The notes: generated by a model not told the origin, from the sequence alone. 17,909 nt of DNA from JABZIP01 sp052173355 (GCA_052173355.1 JBQMYS010000031.1:1-17909), one strand, 5' to 3'. Positions 8,960 to 15,986 are shown, counted from the stretch's first letter. Numbers and translations: made by a program.

Positions 8960-8977
8960 TTATTTCATTATATCTCC
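8957..8977 (-). promoter_or_regulatory. apgM initiation region with two-codon ORF (Met-Lys-stop)
   Basis: Reading the minus strand, GGAG (8977-8974) is followed after 5 nt by ATG AAA TAA (8968-8960) and at once by the apgM start ATG AAA (8959-8954). The ideal spacing belongs to the first ATG; the real start is 14 nt from GGAG. This suggests a duplicated start, with apgM reached by termination-reinitiation at TAAATG. The same bases contain TATAAT (8971-8966), which could alternatively be a -10 box. Confidence 0.5.
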
Positions 8978-8983
8978 AATTTC

Positions 8984-9014
8984 AAAAAAGCACCTAGCTG
9001 AATGCTAGGTGCTT
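8984..9014 (-). terminator. Intrinsic terminator after rplL
   Basis: A perfect 11-bp stem (AAGCACCTAGC pairing with GCTAGGTGCTT, loop of 5) at 8988-9014 is followed on the minus strand by a run of six T (8989-8984). It sits 14 bp after the rplL stop and closes the ribosomal protein operon. The plus-strand reading lacks a T tract, so it is one-directional. Confidence 0.93.
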
Positions 9015-9028
9015 ACCATTGTTACCAA

Positions 9029-9397
9029 TTACTTTAATTCTACAGTTGCTCCAACTTCTTCCAGCTGTTTCTTAATAGCTTCTGCTTCTGCTTTTTCAAC
9101 ACCCTCTTTAAGATTTGAAGGAGCGCCGTCTACCATTTCTTTAGCTTCTTTCAATCCCAAGCCTGTCAATTCTCTAACAACCTTGATAACCTTTATTTTT
9201 TCTGCTCCTGCAGATGCAAGAACTACAGTGAAATCACTCTGCTCCTCACCTGCATCTGCTGCAGCACCGCCTGCTACCGCTACTGCTACAGGAGCTGCCG
9301 CCGATACTCCGAATTCTTCTTCACAAGCCTTAACAAGTTCATTTAATTCTAATACTGTCATAGCTTTTATAGCTTCAATTATTTGCTCTTTATTCAT
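9029..9397 (-). CDS. rplL: 50S ribosomal protein L7/L12
   Basis: L7/L12 forms the flexible stalk of the large subunit, binding L10 and recruiting translation factor GTPases. The 122-aa length is standard. The N-terminal dimerisation helices (residues 1-30), an Ala/Val/Gly-rich hinge and the C-terminal factor-binding domain are all recognisable, the last with KVIKVVRELTGLGLKEAK. AGGAG lies 7 nt before the ATG. It follows rplJ by 32 bp and is the last gene of its operon; a strong terminator comes next instead of rpoB. Confidence 0.98.
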   Translation of the reverse strand: MNKEQIIEAIKAMTVLELNELVKACEEEFGVSAAAPVAVAVAGGAAADAGEEQSDFTVVLASAGAEKIKVIKVVRELTGLGLKEAKEMVDGAPSNLKEGVEKAEAEAIKKQLEEVGATVELK

Positions 9398-9429
9398 TTT
9401 TATTCTCCTAACTTATATTTTTTTCTTTT

Positions 9430-9927
9430 TTAAGCTTCCTGCTTTGCATCTGCAATAGCTTGAAACGTTCTAACTGCCTTGGATATAGGCGAATTGATGC
9501 TACCCATAAATTTGGCGATGAGTTCATCTCTTGACGGTAATGAAGCTATAGCTTCCATACCTTTTGCATCAAAGTATGTGCCCTCTACAACACCTGCTTT
9601 AAATTCCATTTTTTTGAATTCTTTAATAGCTGAGTTTAAAACTCTTGCAGGTGCAACCGCATCATCATAGCTTATTGCAATCGCACTTGGACCTTCCAGC
9701 ACTTCAGCTAAAGACTCATACTTAGTTCCTTCGATAGCTCTTTTAACTAATGTGTTTTTATAAACAGTATAGTCAACATCCGCTTCACGAAGCTTCTTTC
9801 TCATGCTGTCTGCTTGAGCAACAGTAATTCCGATATAATCTATAACCACTGCCGATGTTGCTTTATCAAGCTTGCCCTTTATTTCATCAATTATAAGTTG
9901 TTTTTCTTTTTTTGCTTCTACTGACAT
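9430..9927 (-). CDS. rplJ: 50S ribosomal protein L10
   Basis: L10 anchors the L7/L12 dimers to 23S rRNA at the stalk base and, in many bacteria, represses its own mRNA through the leader. I place the start at 9927 (165 aa), because AAGGAG lies 6 nt upstream and the protein then begins as L10 does, with a Lys-rich helix before VVIDYIGITVAQ. The frame is open up to 10038, but that extension runs through the structured L10 leader and is not protein-like. Size and C-terminal L7/L12-binding helix (ISKAVRTFQAIADAKQ) are normal. Confidence 0.97.
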   Translation of the reverse strand: MSVEAKKEKQLIIDEIKGKLDKATSAVVIDYIGITVAQADSMRKKLREADVDYTVYKNTLVKRAIEGTKYESLAEVLEGPSAIAISYDDAVAPARVLNSAIKEFKKMEFKAGVVEGTYFDAKGMEAIASLPSRDELIAKFMGSINSPISKAVRTFQAIADAKQEA

Positions 9928-9960
9928 TATGACTCCTTTCTTCAAAAGTTTTTTGGTACT

Positions 9961-9991
9961 CAATAAAAATCCTTGTACCGTAAGCACAAGG
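9961..9991 (-). terminator. Attenuator hairpin in the L10 leader
   Basis: The minus strand at 9991-9971 folds into an 8-9 bp stem (CCTTGTGC with GTACAAGG, one G-U pair) and is followed by ATTTTTATTG. It lies downstream of the L10-binding core and 44 nt before the rplJ start, as expected for a conditional terminator that adjusts rplJL relative to rplKA. Confidence 0.7.
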
Positions 9992-10052
9992 ACAATAATG
10001 TTTATATTGTACCTCGGCGGGGAATTAAGCTTTCGCACCCGCTATCTACGGT
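9961..10052 (-). ncRNA. Ribosomal protein L10 leader (rplJL autoregulatory element)
   Basis: Between rplA and rplJ, the minus strand carries CCGTAGATAGCGGGTGC (10052-10036) and, after a short loop, CCCCGCCGAGGT (10022-10011). The CCGTAGA...GGGTGC and CCGAGGT blocks are what I know of the Firmicute L10 leader that binds L10 or L10(L12)4. GCGGG and CCCGC can pair as its stem. Further along, a terminator-like hairpin with a U-rich tail follows (listed separately), which suggests that the element works by transcription attenuation when stalk protein is in excess. Confidence 0.85.
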
Positions 10053-10072
10053 TTATTTACTATTTTATTACC

Positions 10073-10771
10073 TTACAGATTAAACTTCATTGGGTTCAAT
10101 TTAATTCCGGGACCCATTGTCGCCGCCACTGTAATACTTCGTAGGTACTGACCTTTTGCAGCCGAAGGCTTAGCCTTCAATACAGCTTCAATAAGTGCCT
10201 TGAAGTTTTCTTCCAATTTTTCCGCTCCGAAAGAAGCCTTCCCTATTGGAGTGTGAATAATATTTGTTTTATCCAGTCTGTACTCTACTTTACCTGCTTT
10301 GATTTCCTCAAGCGCTTTTGTTACATCCATAGTAACAGTTCCGGACTTAGGATTCGGCATTAGACCTTTTGGACCTAAAACTTTACCCAATCTACCAACA
10401 ACACCCATCATATCAGGTGTAGCAACTACAACGTCAAAATCAAACCAATTCTCTGACTGAATTTTTTGTGCGAGTTCTTCCGCACCTACATAATCAGCTC
10501 CTGCCGCTTCCGCCTCCGCTACTTTCGGACCTTTTGCAAATACCAATACTTTCTTGGTCTTACCTGTTCCATGTGGTAACACGATAGCTCCTCTGACCTG
10601 CTGATCTGCGTGTCTTCCATCTACTCCAAGCTTAATATGTACTTCTACAGTTTCGTCAAACTTTGCCTTTGCTGTTTTTGTGACTAATTCCATAGCCTCA
10701 TGTGTATCGTACAAAGCAGTTTTATCATATGCTTTGACAGATTCTTTATACGCTTTACCTCTTTTAGGCAT
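10073..10771 (-). CDS. rplA: 50S ribosomal protein L1
   Basis: L1 forms the mobile L1 stalk at the E site and can bind its own operon mRNA as a repressor. The 232-aa length is normal. Family stretches are visible, for example GKVLGPKGLMPNPKSGTV in the middle, and TNIIHTPIGKASF and SITVAATMGPGIKL near the end. AGGAGG lies 6 nt before the start at 10771. It follows rplK by 53 bp and precedes the L10 leader. Confidence 0.98.
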   Translation of the reverse strand: MPKRGKAYKESVKAYDKTALYDTHEAMELVTKTAKAKFDETVEVHIKLGVDGRHADQQVRGAIVLPHGTGKTKKVLVFAKGPKVAEAEAAGADYVGAEELAQKIQSENWFDFDVVVATPDMMGVVGRLGKVLGPKGLMPNPKSGTVTMDVTKALEEIKAGKVEYRLDKTNIIHTPIGKASFGAEKLEENFKALIEAVLKAKPSAAKGQYLRSITVAATMGPGIKLNPMKFNL

Positions 10772-10794
10772 CTTTACCTCCTATTGGTGCATAC

Positions 10795-10814
10795 GATTTT
10801 GTTTAATCAAAATC
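10795..10814 (-). other. Small hairpin between rplK and rplA
   Basis: A perfect 7-bp inverted repeat (GATTTTG, loop of 6, CAAAATC) lies in the 53-bp rplK-rplA gap, 23 bp upstream of the rplA start. It is AT-rich with no T tract, so it is not a terminator. It might be an RNase processing or translational control structure, or chance. Confidence 0.35.
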
Positions 10815-10824
10815 TCCCAAAATA

Positions 10825-11250
10825 CTAATCTTCTACTACTATACCCATACTTCTTGCCGTTCCTTTGACCATATCTGCCGCCGCATCCAAGTCAGCTGCA
10901 TTCAAATCCGGCATTTTCACTTTTGCAATTTCTCTTACCTGCTCACTTGTCAAAGTAGCTACCTTTTTCTTGTTAGGCTCTCCTGAAGCTGCTGTCAATC
11001 CTGCCGCTTTTTTGAGCAAAACTGCTGCAGGCGGTGTCTTTGTAATAAAAGTGAACGATCTGTCCGAATAAACTGTAATTACAACAGGGATAATCATTCC
11101 CGGCTGATCCTGAGTCTTTGCATTGAACTGTTTACAAAAGTCCATAATATTTACACCTTTTTGTCCCAACGCAGGTCCTACAGGTGGTGCCGGAGTTGCA
11201 TTTCCTGCCGCAATCTGAAGTTTAATCATTCCTTCGACTTTTTTTGCCAT
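10825..11250 (-). CDS. rplK: 50S ribosomal protein L11
   Basis: L11 binds the GTPase-associated region of 23S rRNA with the stalk and is needed for RelA activation in species that use it. The protein is 141 aa, the standard length. The N-terminal domain starts with KLQIAAGNATPAPPVGPALG, and the C-terminal rRNA-binding domain ends KGTARSMGIVVED. GGAG lies 7 nt before the ATG at 11250. The gap to nusG is only 31 bp and contains a small hairpin. Confidence 0.98.
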   Translation of the reverse strand: MAKKVEGMIKLQIAAGNATPAPPVGPALGQKGVNIMDFCKQFNAKTQDQPGMIIPVVITVYSDRSFTFITKTPPAAVLLKKAAGLTAASGEPNKKKVATLTSEQVREIAKVKMPDLNAADLDAAADMVKGTARSMGIVVED

Positions 11251-11266
11251 ATTTTCTCCTTTCCGC

Positions 11267-11284
11267 TAAGCGATTGCTTCGCTA
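11267..11284 (-). other. Hairpin spanning the nusG stop and the rplK leader
   Basis: AGCGA (11269-11273) pairs with TCGCT (11279-11283) around a 5-nt loop, and one further pair forms past a bulged A. It covers the nusG stop and ends about 16 nt before the rplK start codon. It could be part of an L1 operator ahead of rplK, where L1 repression acts in E. coli, but the sequence does not show the full 23S-like mimic. Confidence 0.3.
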
Positions 11285-11851
11285 AACTATTTTATCTACC
11301 AGGCTCATTTCCAAGTCAATAGGTATATTTTGTGCAGATTCCGTAAGTCTAAGCTTAACTCTCTCTTTTTCAAGATTTATCTCATCTACTACACCTATTT
11401 TACCTGCAAATCCGCCACCGATAATCCTAACCGCCTCTCCGATTTCGAGTTTCAAATCAACATGCACTTTTTCGATATTCATGCGCCTGATTTCATCTTC
11501 TGTAAGGGGAATAGGCTCCGATCCATGACCTACGAAACCCGTAACACCTTGCGTATTTCTAACAAGATACCACGATTCGTTTGTCACTATCATCTTAACA
11601 AGAACATATCCCGGAAACATCTTCCGTTTTCTTGTTACAGCTTTGCCGCTACGAATTTCTGTTACCAATTCCATCGGAATTGCCGTCTTTAAAATCAAAT
11701 CCGACATTTTTCTATTTTCAGCAATTTTCTTAATACTTGCCTCTACTTTGTTTTCGTGACCCGAATAAGTGTGAATCACATACCACTTGGCAGCGCTATC
11801 GTCTTCGCTGTGTTCAAGCGGATTCAGCGTTTCATTGTATTCTTCTGCCAT
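11282..11851 (-). CDS. nusG: Transcription termination/antitermination factor NusG
   Basis: NusG binds RNA polymerase and modulates pausing, Rho action and transcription-translation coupling. The 189-aa protein has the NGN domain from WYVIHTYSGHENKV (about residues 23-36) through GYVLVKM and the TGFVGHG loop. The KOW domain follows (about 135-175, GEAVRIIGGGFAGKIG). An acidic extension of about 20 residues precedes the NGN domain. It sits 15 bp after secE and is followed by rplK, the universal order. Confidence 0.97.
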   Translation of the reverse strand: MAEEYNETLNPLEHSEDDSAAKWYVIHTYSGHENKVEASIKKIAENRKMSDLILKTAIPMELVTEIRSGKAVTRKRKMFPGYVLVKMIVTNESWYLVRNTQGVTGFVGHGSEPIPLTEDEIRRMNIEKVHVDLKLEIGEAVRIIGGGFAGKIGVVDEINLEKERVKLRLTESAQNIPIDLEMSLVDKIV

Positions 11852-11866
11852 TTTTTACCTCATATC

Positions 11867-12106
11867 TTATAAAGTTATATCCAAAATTGCTTTTAACGCC
11901 TTAAGTACACCTAAATCCATTAGCCAAAAGCACAATGCGAAAAATGCACAAAAGAAAAGCACTGCAACTGTATAAGAGCCAAGTTCCTTTCTTGTAGGCC
12001 AGACAACTTTTTTCATTTCAAGTTTAATTCCCTTGAAATAGTCCAGTAGTCCACTTTTTTTTGCGGCTGGCGTAGCTGGCTTTTTCTTTAATTTCTCGTT
12101 ATCCAT
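11867..12106 (-). CDS. secE: Preprotein translocase subunit SecE
   Basis: SecE clamps SecY in the Sec translocon of the cytoplasmic membrane. The 79-aa protein is of the short, single-span type: a Lys-rich N-terminus, the amphipathic segment LDYFKGIKLEMKKVVWPTRKEL (conserved VVWPTR), and one transmembrane helix at about residues 48-70. The GGAG site directly follows the rpmG stop codon, so the genes are tightly linked. Order rpmG-secE-nusG is the standard Firmicute arrangement. Confidence 0.96.
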   Translation of the reverse strand: MDNEKLKKKPATPAAKKSGLLDYFKGIKLEMKKVVWPTRKELGSYTVAVLFFCAFFALCFWLMDLGVLKALKAILDITL

Positions 12107-12116
12107 CTTTCTCTCC

Positions 12117-12278
12117 TTATTTAGTTTCCTTGTGAAGAGTGTGCTTCTTACAGAATTTGCAATACTTGTCTAACTCTATACGATCAGGGTCGTTCTTCTT
12201 ATTTTTAATTGTATTGTAATTTCTTTGCTTACACTCAGTACAAGCAAGTATCACCTTGGTTCTAGCTCCTGCTGCCAC
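12117..12278 (-). CDS. rpmG: 50S ribosomal protein L33
   Basis: L33 is a small large-subunit protein near the E site. This 53-codon gene starts with GTG at 12278, 8 nt after GGAGG, and ends with TAA at 12119-12117. It reads AAGARTKVILACTECKQRNY at the N-terminus after the initiator Met. Two CxxC pairs (Cys13/16 and Cys40/43) show the zinc-binding form, and the tail KKHTLHKETK is typical. It is the first gene of the rpmG-secE-nusG-rpl operon, about 90 nt downstream of a strong promoter. Confidence 0.95.
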   Translation of the reverse strand: MAAGARTKVILACTECKQRNYNTIKNKKNDPDRIELDKYCKFCKKHTLHKETK

Positions 12279-12372
12279 TTGCGCCACCTCCTATCTAAAA
12301 TAACGCTTACAACATAAATTCAGAGCACTGTCTCAAGCTCTGTAATATTTTTATATATAAAGTCGCTTGTAT

Positions 12373-12401
12373 ATGATAACATCAATATTTCCACTTGTCA
12401 A
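12373..12401 (-). promoter_or_regulatory. Sigma-A type promoter of the rpmG-secE-nusG-rpl operon
   Basis: TTGACA (12401-12396), a 17-nt spacer and TATCAT (12378-12373) on the minus strand. The expected transcript starts near 12366, giving a leader of roughly 90 nt. A 6-bp hairpin (CAGAGC/GCTCTG at 12321-12342, 10-nt loop) lies in this leader. No riboswitch or tRNA gene is recognisable in the 295-bp gap between the chemoreceptor gene and rpmG. Confidence 0.75.
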
Positions 12402-12449
12402 GACATCCTAATCATTTTCATTAAATTTCTTTCTTAGTTGTCAAGACAT
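12395..12449 (-). repeat. Two direct copies of a 12-base TTGACA-containing motif
   Basis: The plus-strand 12-mer ttgtcaagacat occurs at 12395-12406 and again, identically, at 12438-12449, exactly 43 bp apart (about four helical turns). On the minus strand it reads ATGTCTTGACAA and contains the near-palindrome TGTC-TT-GACA. The downstream copy supplies the -35 of the rpmG promoter. The upstream copy has no usable -10 at 16-18 nt. It may be a paired operator or a promoter duplication. Confidence 0.5.
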
Positions 12450-12512
12450 ATGTTACACTTTGAGAAATACTTTGATACAAATTCAACAGTTATCTATTTT
12501 TACAGTATCATC

Positions 12513-12543
12513 AAAAAAGCGAACTTTAAATTGTTCGCTTTTT
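12513..12543 (-). terminator. Intrinsic terminator after the chemoreceptor gene
   Basis: An 11-bp inverted repeat (AAAAAGCGAAC at 12514-12524 and GTTCGCTTTTT at 12533-12543, 8-nt loop) gives, on the minus strand, a hairpin ending in a T run at 12518-12513. It lies 30 bp past the mcp stop codon. The stem core is only GCGAAC/GTTCGC, with A-T pairs outside. Confidence 0.85.
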
Positions 12544-12573
12544 CTTCTTTTTTATGATTTGTAAACAGCTTAC

Positions 12574-14698
12574 TTATTCCATAAGTTTGAGTTGTTCTAT
12601 CAGTTCTGTTACCATATTTGCCTGCCCCGAGAATTCCTCACTTGTTGCAGCACTTTGCTCGCTGGTAGCGGAATTAGTCTGCACAACCGCCGAAATCTGA
12701 TCTGCACCTATGTTTATTTGCACTATTGCATCAGATTGTTCGTCTGTCGATGAAGATATTTCATTTATCTTCTGAGCAACAACTTTTATGTTGTCAACTA
12801 CACCCTTAAGAGCATTTTCCGTTTCCTGTGCAATCTTTGTTCCGCCGTTTATCGCATTTATCGCACCCTCTATCAGCACTGTTGTAGTCTTTGCCGCTTC
12901 TGCAGATCTTCCCGCCAAGTTTCTAACTTCATCTGCAACTACCGCAAATCCTTTGCCGGCCTCTCCTGCTCGTGCCGCCTCAACAGCCGCATTGAGTGCA
13001 AGTATATTTGTCTGGAATGCTATGTCATCAATGGCACTTATTATTTTCTTTATCTCATTTGATGCTGCTGTTATTTCATCCATAGAATCCATCAAATTGC
13101 TCATATACTCGTTGCTTGCCAATATGTTTTCTTCTATATTCAGCGTCATTTCATTTGCCTGTCCTGCATTTTCAGCACTTTCCTTGATTTTTTCAGAAAC
13201 ATTTGCAATAGTTGCCGAAAGTTCCTCTATTGAAGCCGCCTGCTGAGTCGCTCCATGTGAAAGCTCCTGCGCACCGTTTGCGACCTGTTCTGCTCCTGCA
13301 TTTATTTGCATGATAGACGATTTAATCTGACCGAATGATTCATTCAGCGTTTTCAAAACCACTTTATATGAAGCTTCGATATTCGCAAATTCTCCCGGAA
13401 ACTCGCGTTCGGGAAGTTCTGTAAGATCTTTATTTGCAAGCGCATTCATCCAATCCCCTATTTCGCGAATCAATGATTTCATCATTTCAAGTCCGTCACC
13501 TATATCCGCGCAAGCTTTTCCGATTTCATCATTTCCCTTGTACTCAATCTCATAATCCAGATTACCCTCTAAAAGAGCATTCGCCGCAAGGCTTATTTCT
13601 TCAAGCGGTTTGAGTTTTACCACAAGCTGCCTTACCACCACAGTCGCAAGCACAACTAGTGCAATAATTCCCGACAGTATCAATATGAATGTCAACTTTG
13701 TAAGATCCTTTAGTGCATCCTTTTCCGCGATAGCTGTATACGCCCACCAAGTTATGTCTCCCACTGTAACCGGTCTAAAAAATTCCTGATACTTTGCTCC
13801 CTCAGGTGAAGTTATATCAATCTGGAAAGGCTCTCCTTTTTCCATATTGCTCTGTAATTTCTGAAACTCCTGTTTATTCGGAAATCTCGGCTCGATCTCC
13901 GTACCTGCAAGGTCTTGATTTTTGCTATAACTTAGATATTGATGATGCTCATCTATCAGCGCATGGAACAGGGTTTTGTATTTACCGCCGCTCCTGTCAT
14001 CATTTTGCACTTCCTGCAATCTTGCCACATTCACATCGACCGTAGATACTCCGACAACTTTTCCGTCATATAGCAATGGTGTTGATACGGTAACTATATC
14101 CTTACCGTCAAAATTGTAAATAGATGAAATCGTCATCTTTTTTGCAGCAACTGCAGAAGTATACCACTTCTCATTTAAATAATCATCAGTCCATTGAAAA
14201 TCACGTGCTGTGGCGTTTTCTACATTCCCTTTATCCATAAATATCGCATATTTTTTTACCTTGGGATCAAACGCATAATCTTCGTAAAATACTCCCATGC
14301 TCTGGACTATTCCATTGTTTTTTACAGATGACATTATCTGATTTATATAATATTCCTCTGCATCTGAAGCTACCTCTCCCAACTGAATATCATAAATTTC
14401 GCTCGGAAAATTTGCTTCTCCGGATTGACCTGTATAATTTTTTTCATGGTAATCCACAACTGTTTTTGTCTGCCTATACGCTGTTGTAATAAGTCTTTGG
14501 GTTAGCATGCCGTCATAATCCGCAAGCCCCCCCCAATTCACCCATAAGCCCGGTTCTTATCATGGCTCTACTGCTAATTACAGCCGTTGTTATAAGTATA
14601 GTTAAAATTATAGCTGCAATAATTGAAACAGTAATTGCCATCTTCGTTGAAAGCTTTTTACTTTTACCCTTAATAAGCATAGTTGCTTTTTCTTCCAT
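12574..14698 (-). CDS. Methyl-accepting chemotaxis protein, frame broken by a G8 tract
   Basis: A transmembrane chemoreceptor that would signal to CheA/CheW. Translation starts at 14698 (GGAG 5 nt upstream) and gives membrane segment 1 (residues 21-42). It then meets eight G (14534-14527) and runs out of frame to a TGA at 14515-14513, leaving a 61-aa peptide. With seven G the frame joins the downstream ORF (to 12574) as one 707-aa receptor. Its parts are a dCache-like extracellular sensor (about 90-325), membrane segment 2 (about 335-356), HAMP (about 357-410), and a signalling domain with the hallmark hairpin DDIAFQTNILALNAAVEAAR near 557-576. A GTG at 14541 could open the downstream frame, but it has no ribosome site and would lose membrane segment 1. 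As written it would be annotated as a frameshifted gene. Phase variation, slippage or an assembly error could explain it. The ligand is unknown; iadA/yfcC lie directly upstream. Confidence 0.88.
14527..14534 (-). repeat. Homopolymer G8 tract (candidate phase-variation switch)
   Basis: Eight consecutive C on the plus strand, hence G8 in the mcp coding strand, within codons 55-58 of the receptor. It is the longest G/C homopolymer I see in this AT-rich window. Counts of 7 or 10 keep the receptor in frame; 8 (as here) or 9 do not. Confidence 0.9.
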
Positions 14699-14753
14699 AA
14701 CAACTCCTTCTCTCACTTACTTCGTTACTTTGTTTTTCGTTACTATCACTTAC

Positions 14754-14782
14754 ATCCTACCACTTAAAGATATAAAAATCAA
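14754..14782 (-). promoter_or_regulatory. Probable sigma-A promoter of the chemoreceptor gene
   Basis: TTGATT (14782-14777), 17-nt spacer, TAGGAT (14759-14754) on the minus strand, each four of six matches to consensus, inside the 118-bp iadA-mcp gap. The start would be near 14747, about 50 nt before the ATG. I found no well-formed SigD (motility sigma factor) motif. Confidence 0.5.
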
Positions 14783-14816
14783 GCTTTTTTTAGAAAATTT
14801 AAAACAATTTAACATT

Positions 14817-15986
14817 TTATCGCTCAAAAGCCCCTTTTCTCAGATTTCTCTCATTTTTTCGCAGTATTTCACCCTTTGCTATTACAGTATCTATCGCCAT
14901 GCTCTGCTTATTTACAAGAACCACATCCGAATCGGCGCCTTCAATCACTCTGCCTTTATGAGTCCAGTCAAATATATCTGCAGTATTTGCAGTTGCAAGG
15001 CTTACAGCCGTTTCAACAGGTACTCCCGCTTCAATGCAACTCCTGACAGTTTCGTAAATAGATGTAACTCTGCCGACATCTACTCCTAAAAAATTACCCT
15101 TTTCATCAAAAAGCGGAAGCGAACCCTGCCCGTCAGACGATAACGTTACCTTGGAAATGTTAAGTCCTTTATCAATTACTTCTTTTACCGCATCCACACA
15201 AGCTATTTCGCCTTCTTGCAAAAATTGCGGAGTAGTGCTGGTTGTAAAATCTATAGAACCTCCCATTTTCAGATATTCAAGCCCATCATCAAAAACCGTC
15301 CTGCTCCTGTTCATATGCGTAGGATGAAAATGTTTCAAATAAGCTTTGCAGTATTTAGTTATAGCTTTAATTTTTTCTAAAACTTCCGGTTCATCGCCTA
15401 TATGGATATTTACCACACCGCGTTTGCCCGAAAGCATACCGGAAACTCGCGTTTCCGAAACTATCTGCTCCAGCTCATGCACACTCGGACATGAGGAGCG
15501 GTGGTCGGATACCGCTATTTCACCGACCCCCACTATTTTATCTATAAACATTATATCTTTAGAAATGCTGCCTGTAAAAGTTCGTACCGGTATCTGGTAA
15601 GACCCTGTATACGTATATGTTGTAATTCCGGCAGCTGTAAGTGATGCGGCTTTCGCCAGAAGCTCAGGCATACTTCTACCGTAACCGTCTGTTCCAAGCG
15701 TTCCGACTATTGTTGTAATTCCTCCGTCAATTATATCTTTGAGTTCTATCTCGGGAGTCCTGGTCGCAAATCCGCCTTCGCCGCCACCACCTGTAATATG
15801 AACATGGCAATCAATAAATCCCGGAAACAGATATTTATCATTCGCATCAATTAACTCGAAATCAAAATTTCCCGAAATTTCAATATTATCATCTATTTTT
15901 TCTATTTTATCGCCTGCAAGCAAAACATCTTTTTTCCCAAGATATTTAGGTGCATATACGTCAGCATTTTTTATAAGTGTAACCAT
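14817..15986 (-). CDS. iadA: Isoaspartyl dipeptidase (beta-aspartyl peptidase)
   Basis: IadA is a binuclear-metal amidohydrolase that cleaves beta-aspartyl (isoAsp) dipeptides left after breakdown of damaged proteins. The 389 aa match the E. coli length. By comparison with E. coli IadA as I recall it, the ligands His61/His63 (CHVHITGGGGEGG), Glu70, Tyr130, His195, His224, Arg227 (PTHMNR) and Asp285 (LSSDGQGS) are all present. The exception is the residue aligned to the carbamylated, metal-bridging Lys162, which is Glu156 here (VGVGEIAVSDHRSS). A Glu can bridge metals in other amidohydrolase subtypes, so activity is still likely. The start at 15986 has AGAGG 5 nt upstream, overlapping the yfcC stop region (9-bp gap), so both genes form an operon. 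Confidence 0.93.
   Translation of the reverse strand: MVTLIKNADVYAPKYLGKKDVLLAGDKIEKIDDNIEISGNFDFELIDANDKYLFPGFIDCHVHITGGGGEGGFATRTPEIELKDIIDGGITTIVGTLGTDGYGRSMPELLAKAASLTAAGITTYTYTGSYQIPVRTFTGSISKDIMFIDKIVGVGEIAVSDHRSSCPSVHELEQIVSETRVSGMLSGKRGVVNIHIGDEPEVLEKIKAITKYCKAYLKHFHPTHMNRSRTVFDDGLEYLKMGGSIDFTTSTTPQFLQEGEIACVDAVKEVIDKGLNISKVTLSSDGQGSLPLFDEKGNFLGVDVGRVTSIYETVRSCIEAGVPVETAVSLATANTADIFDWTHKGRVIEGADSDVVLVNKQSMAIDTVIAKGEILRKNERNLRKGAFER

Noticed and set aside
9009..9458. 149-codon plus-strand open frame opposite rplL
   Set aside because: It is the antisense shadow of the Ala-rich rplL and has no ribosome site or protein-like composition. Other plus-strand frames (for example 7260-7700 and 12788-13246) are likewise opposite well-identified genes.
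9928..10038. 37-codon N-terminal extension of L10
   Set aside because: It runs through the structured L10 leader; the ATG at 9927 has AAGGAG and gives the normal L10 length.
12321..12342. CAGAGC/GCTCTG hairpin as a terminator
   Set aside because: The stem has 6 bp with a 10-nt loop and no T run on the minus strand, and it lies in the leader of an operon that must be expressed.
12433..12449. Upstream TTGACA copy as a second rpmG promoter
   Set aside because: At 16-18 nt spacing the hexamers resemble ATGAAA, a poor -10; recorded instead as a repeat or possible operator.
12574..14541. Independent 655-aa receptor starting at GTG 14541
   Set aside because: There is no Shine-Dalgarno site, and it would lack membrane segment 1, which is present in the other frame just upstream. 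A frameshifted single gene explains the data better.
14809..14840. GCGATAA near the iadA stop as a SigD -10 for the chemoreceptor
   Set aside because: There is no TAAA-like -35 at about 15 nt, and the sequence is accounted for by iadA codons and its stop.
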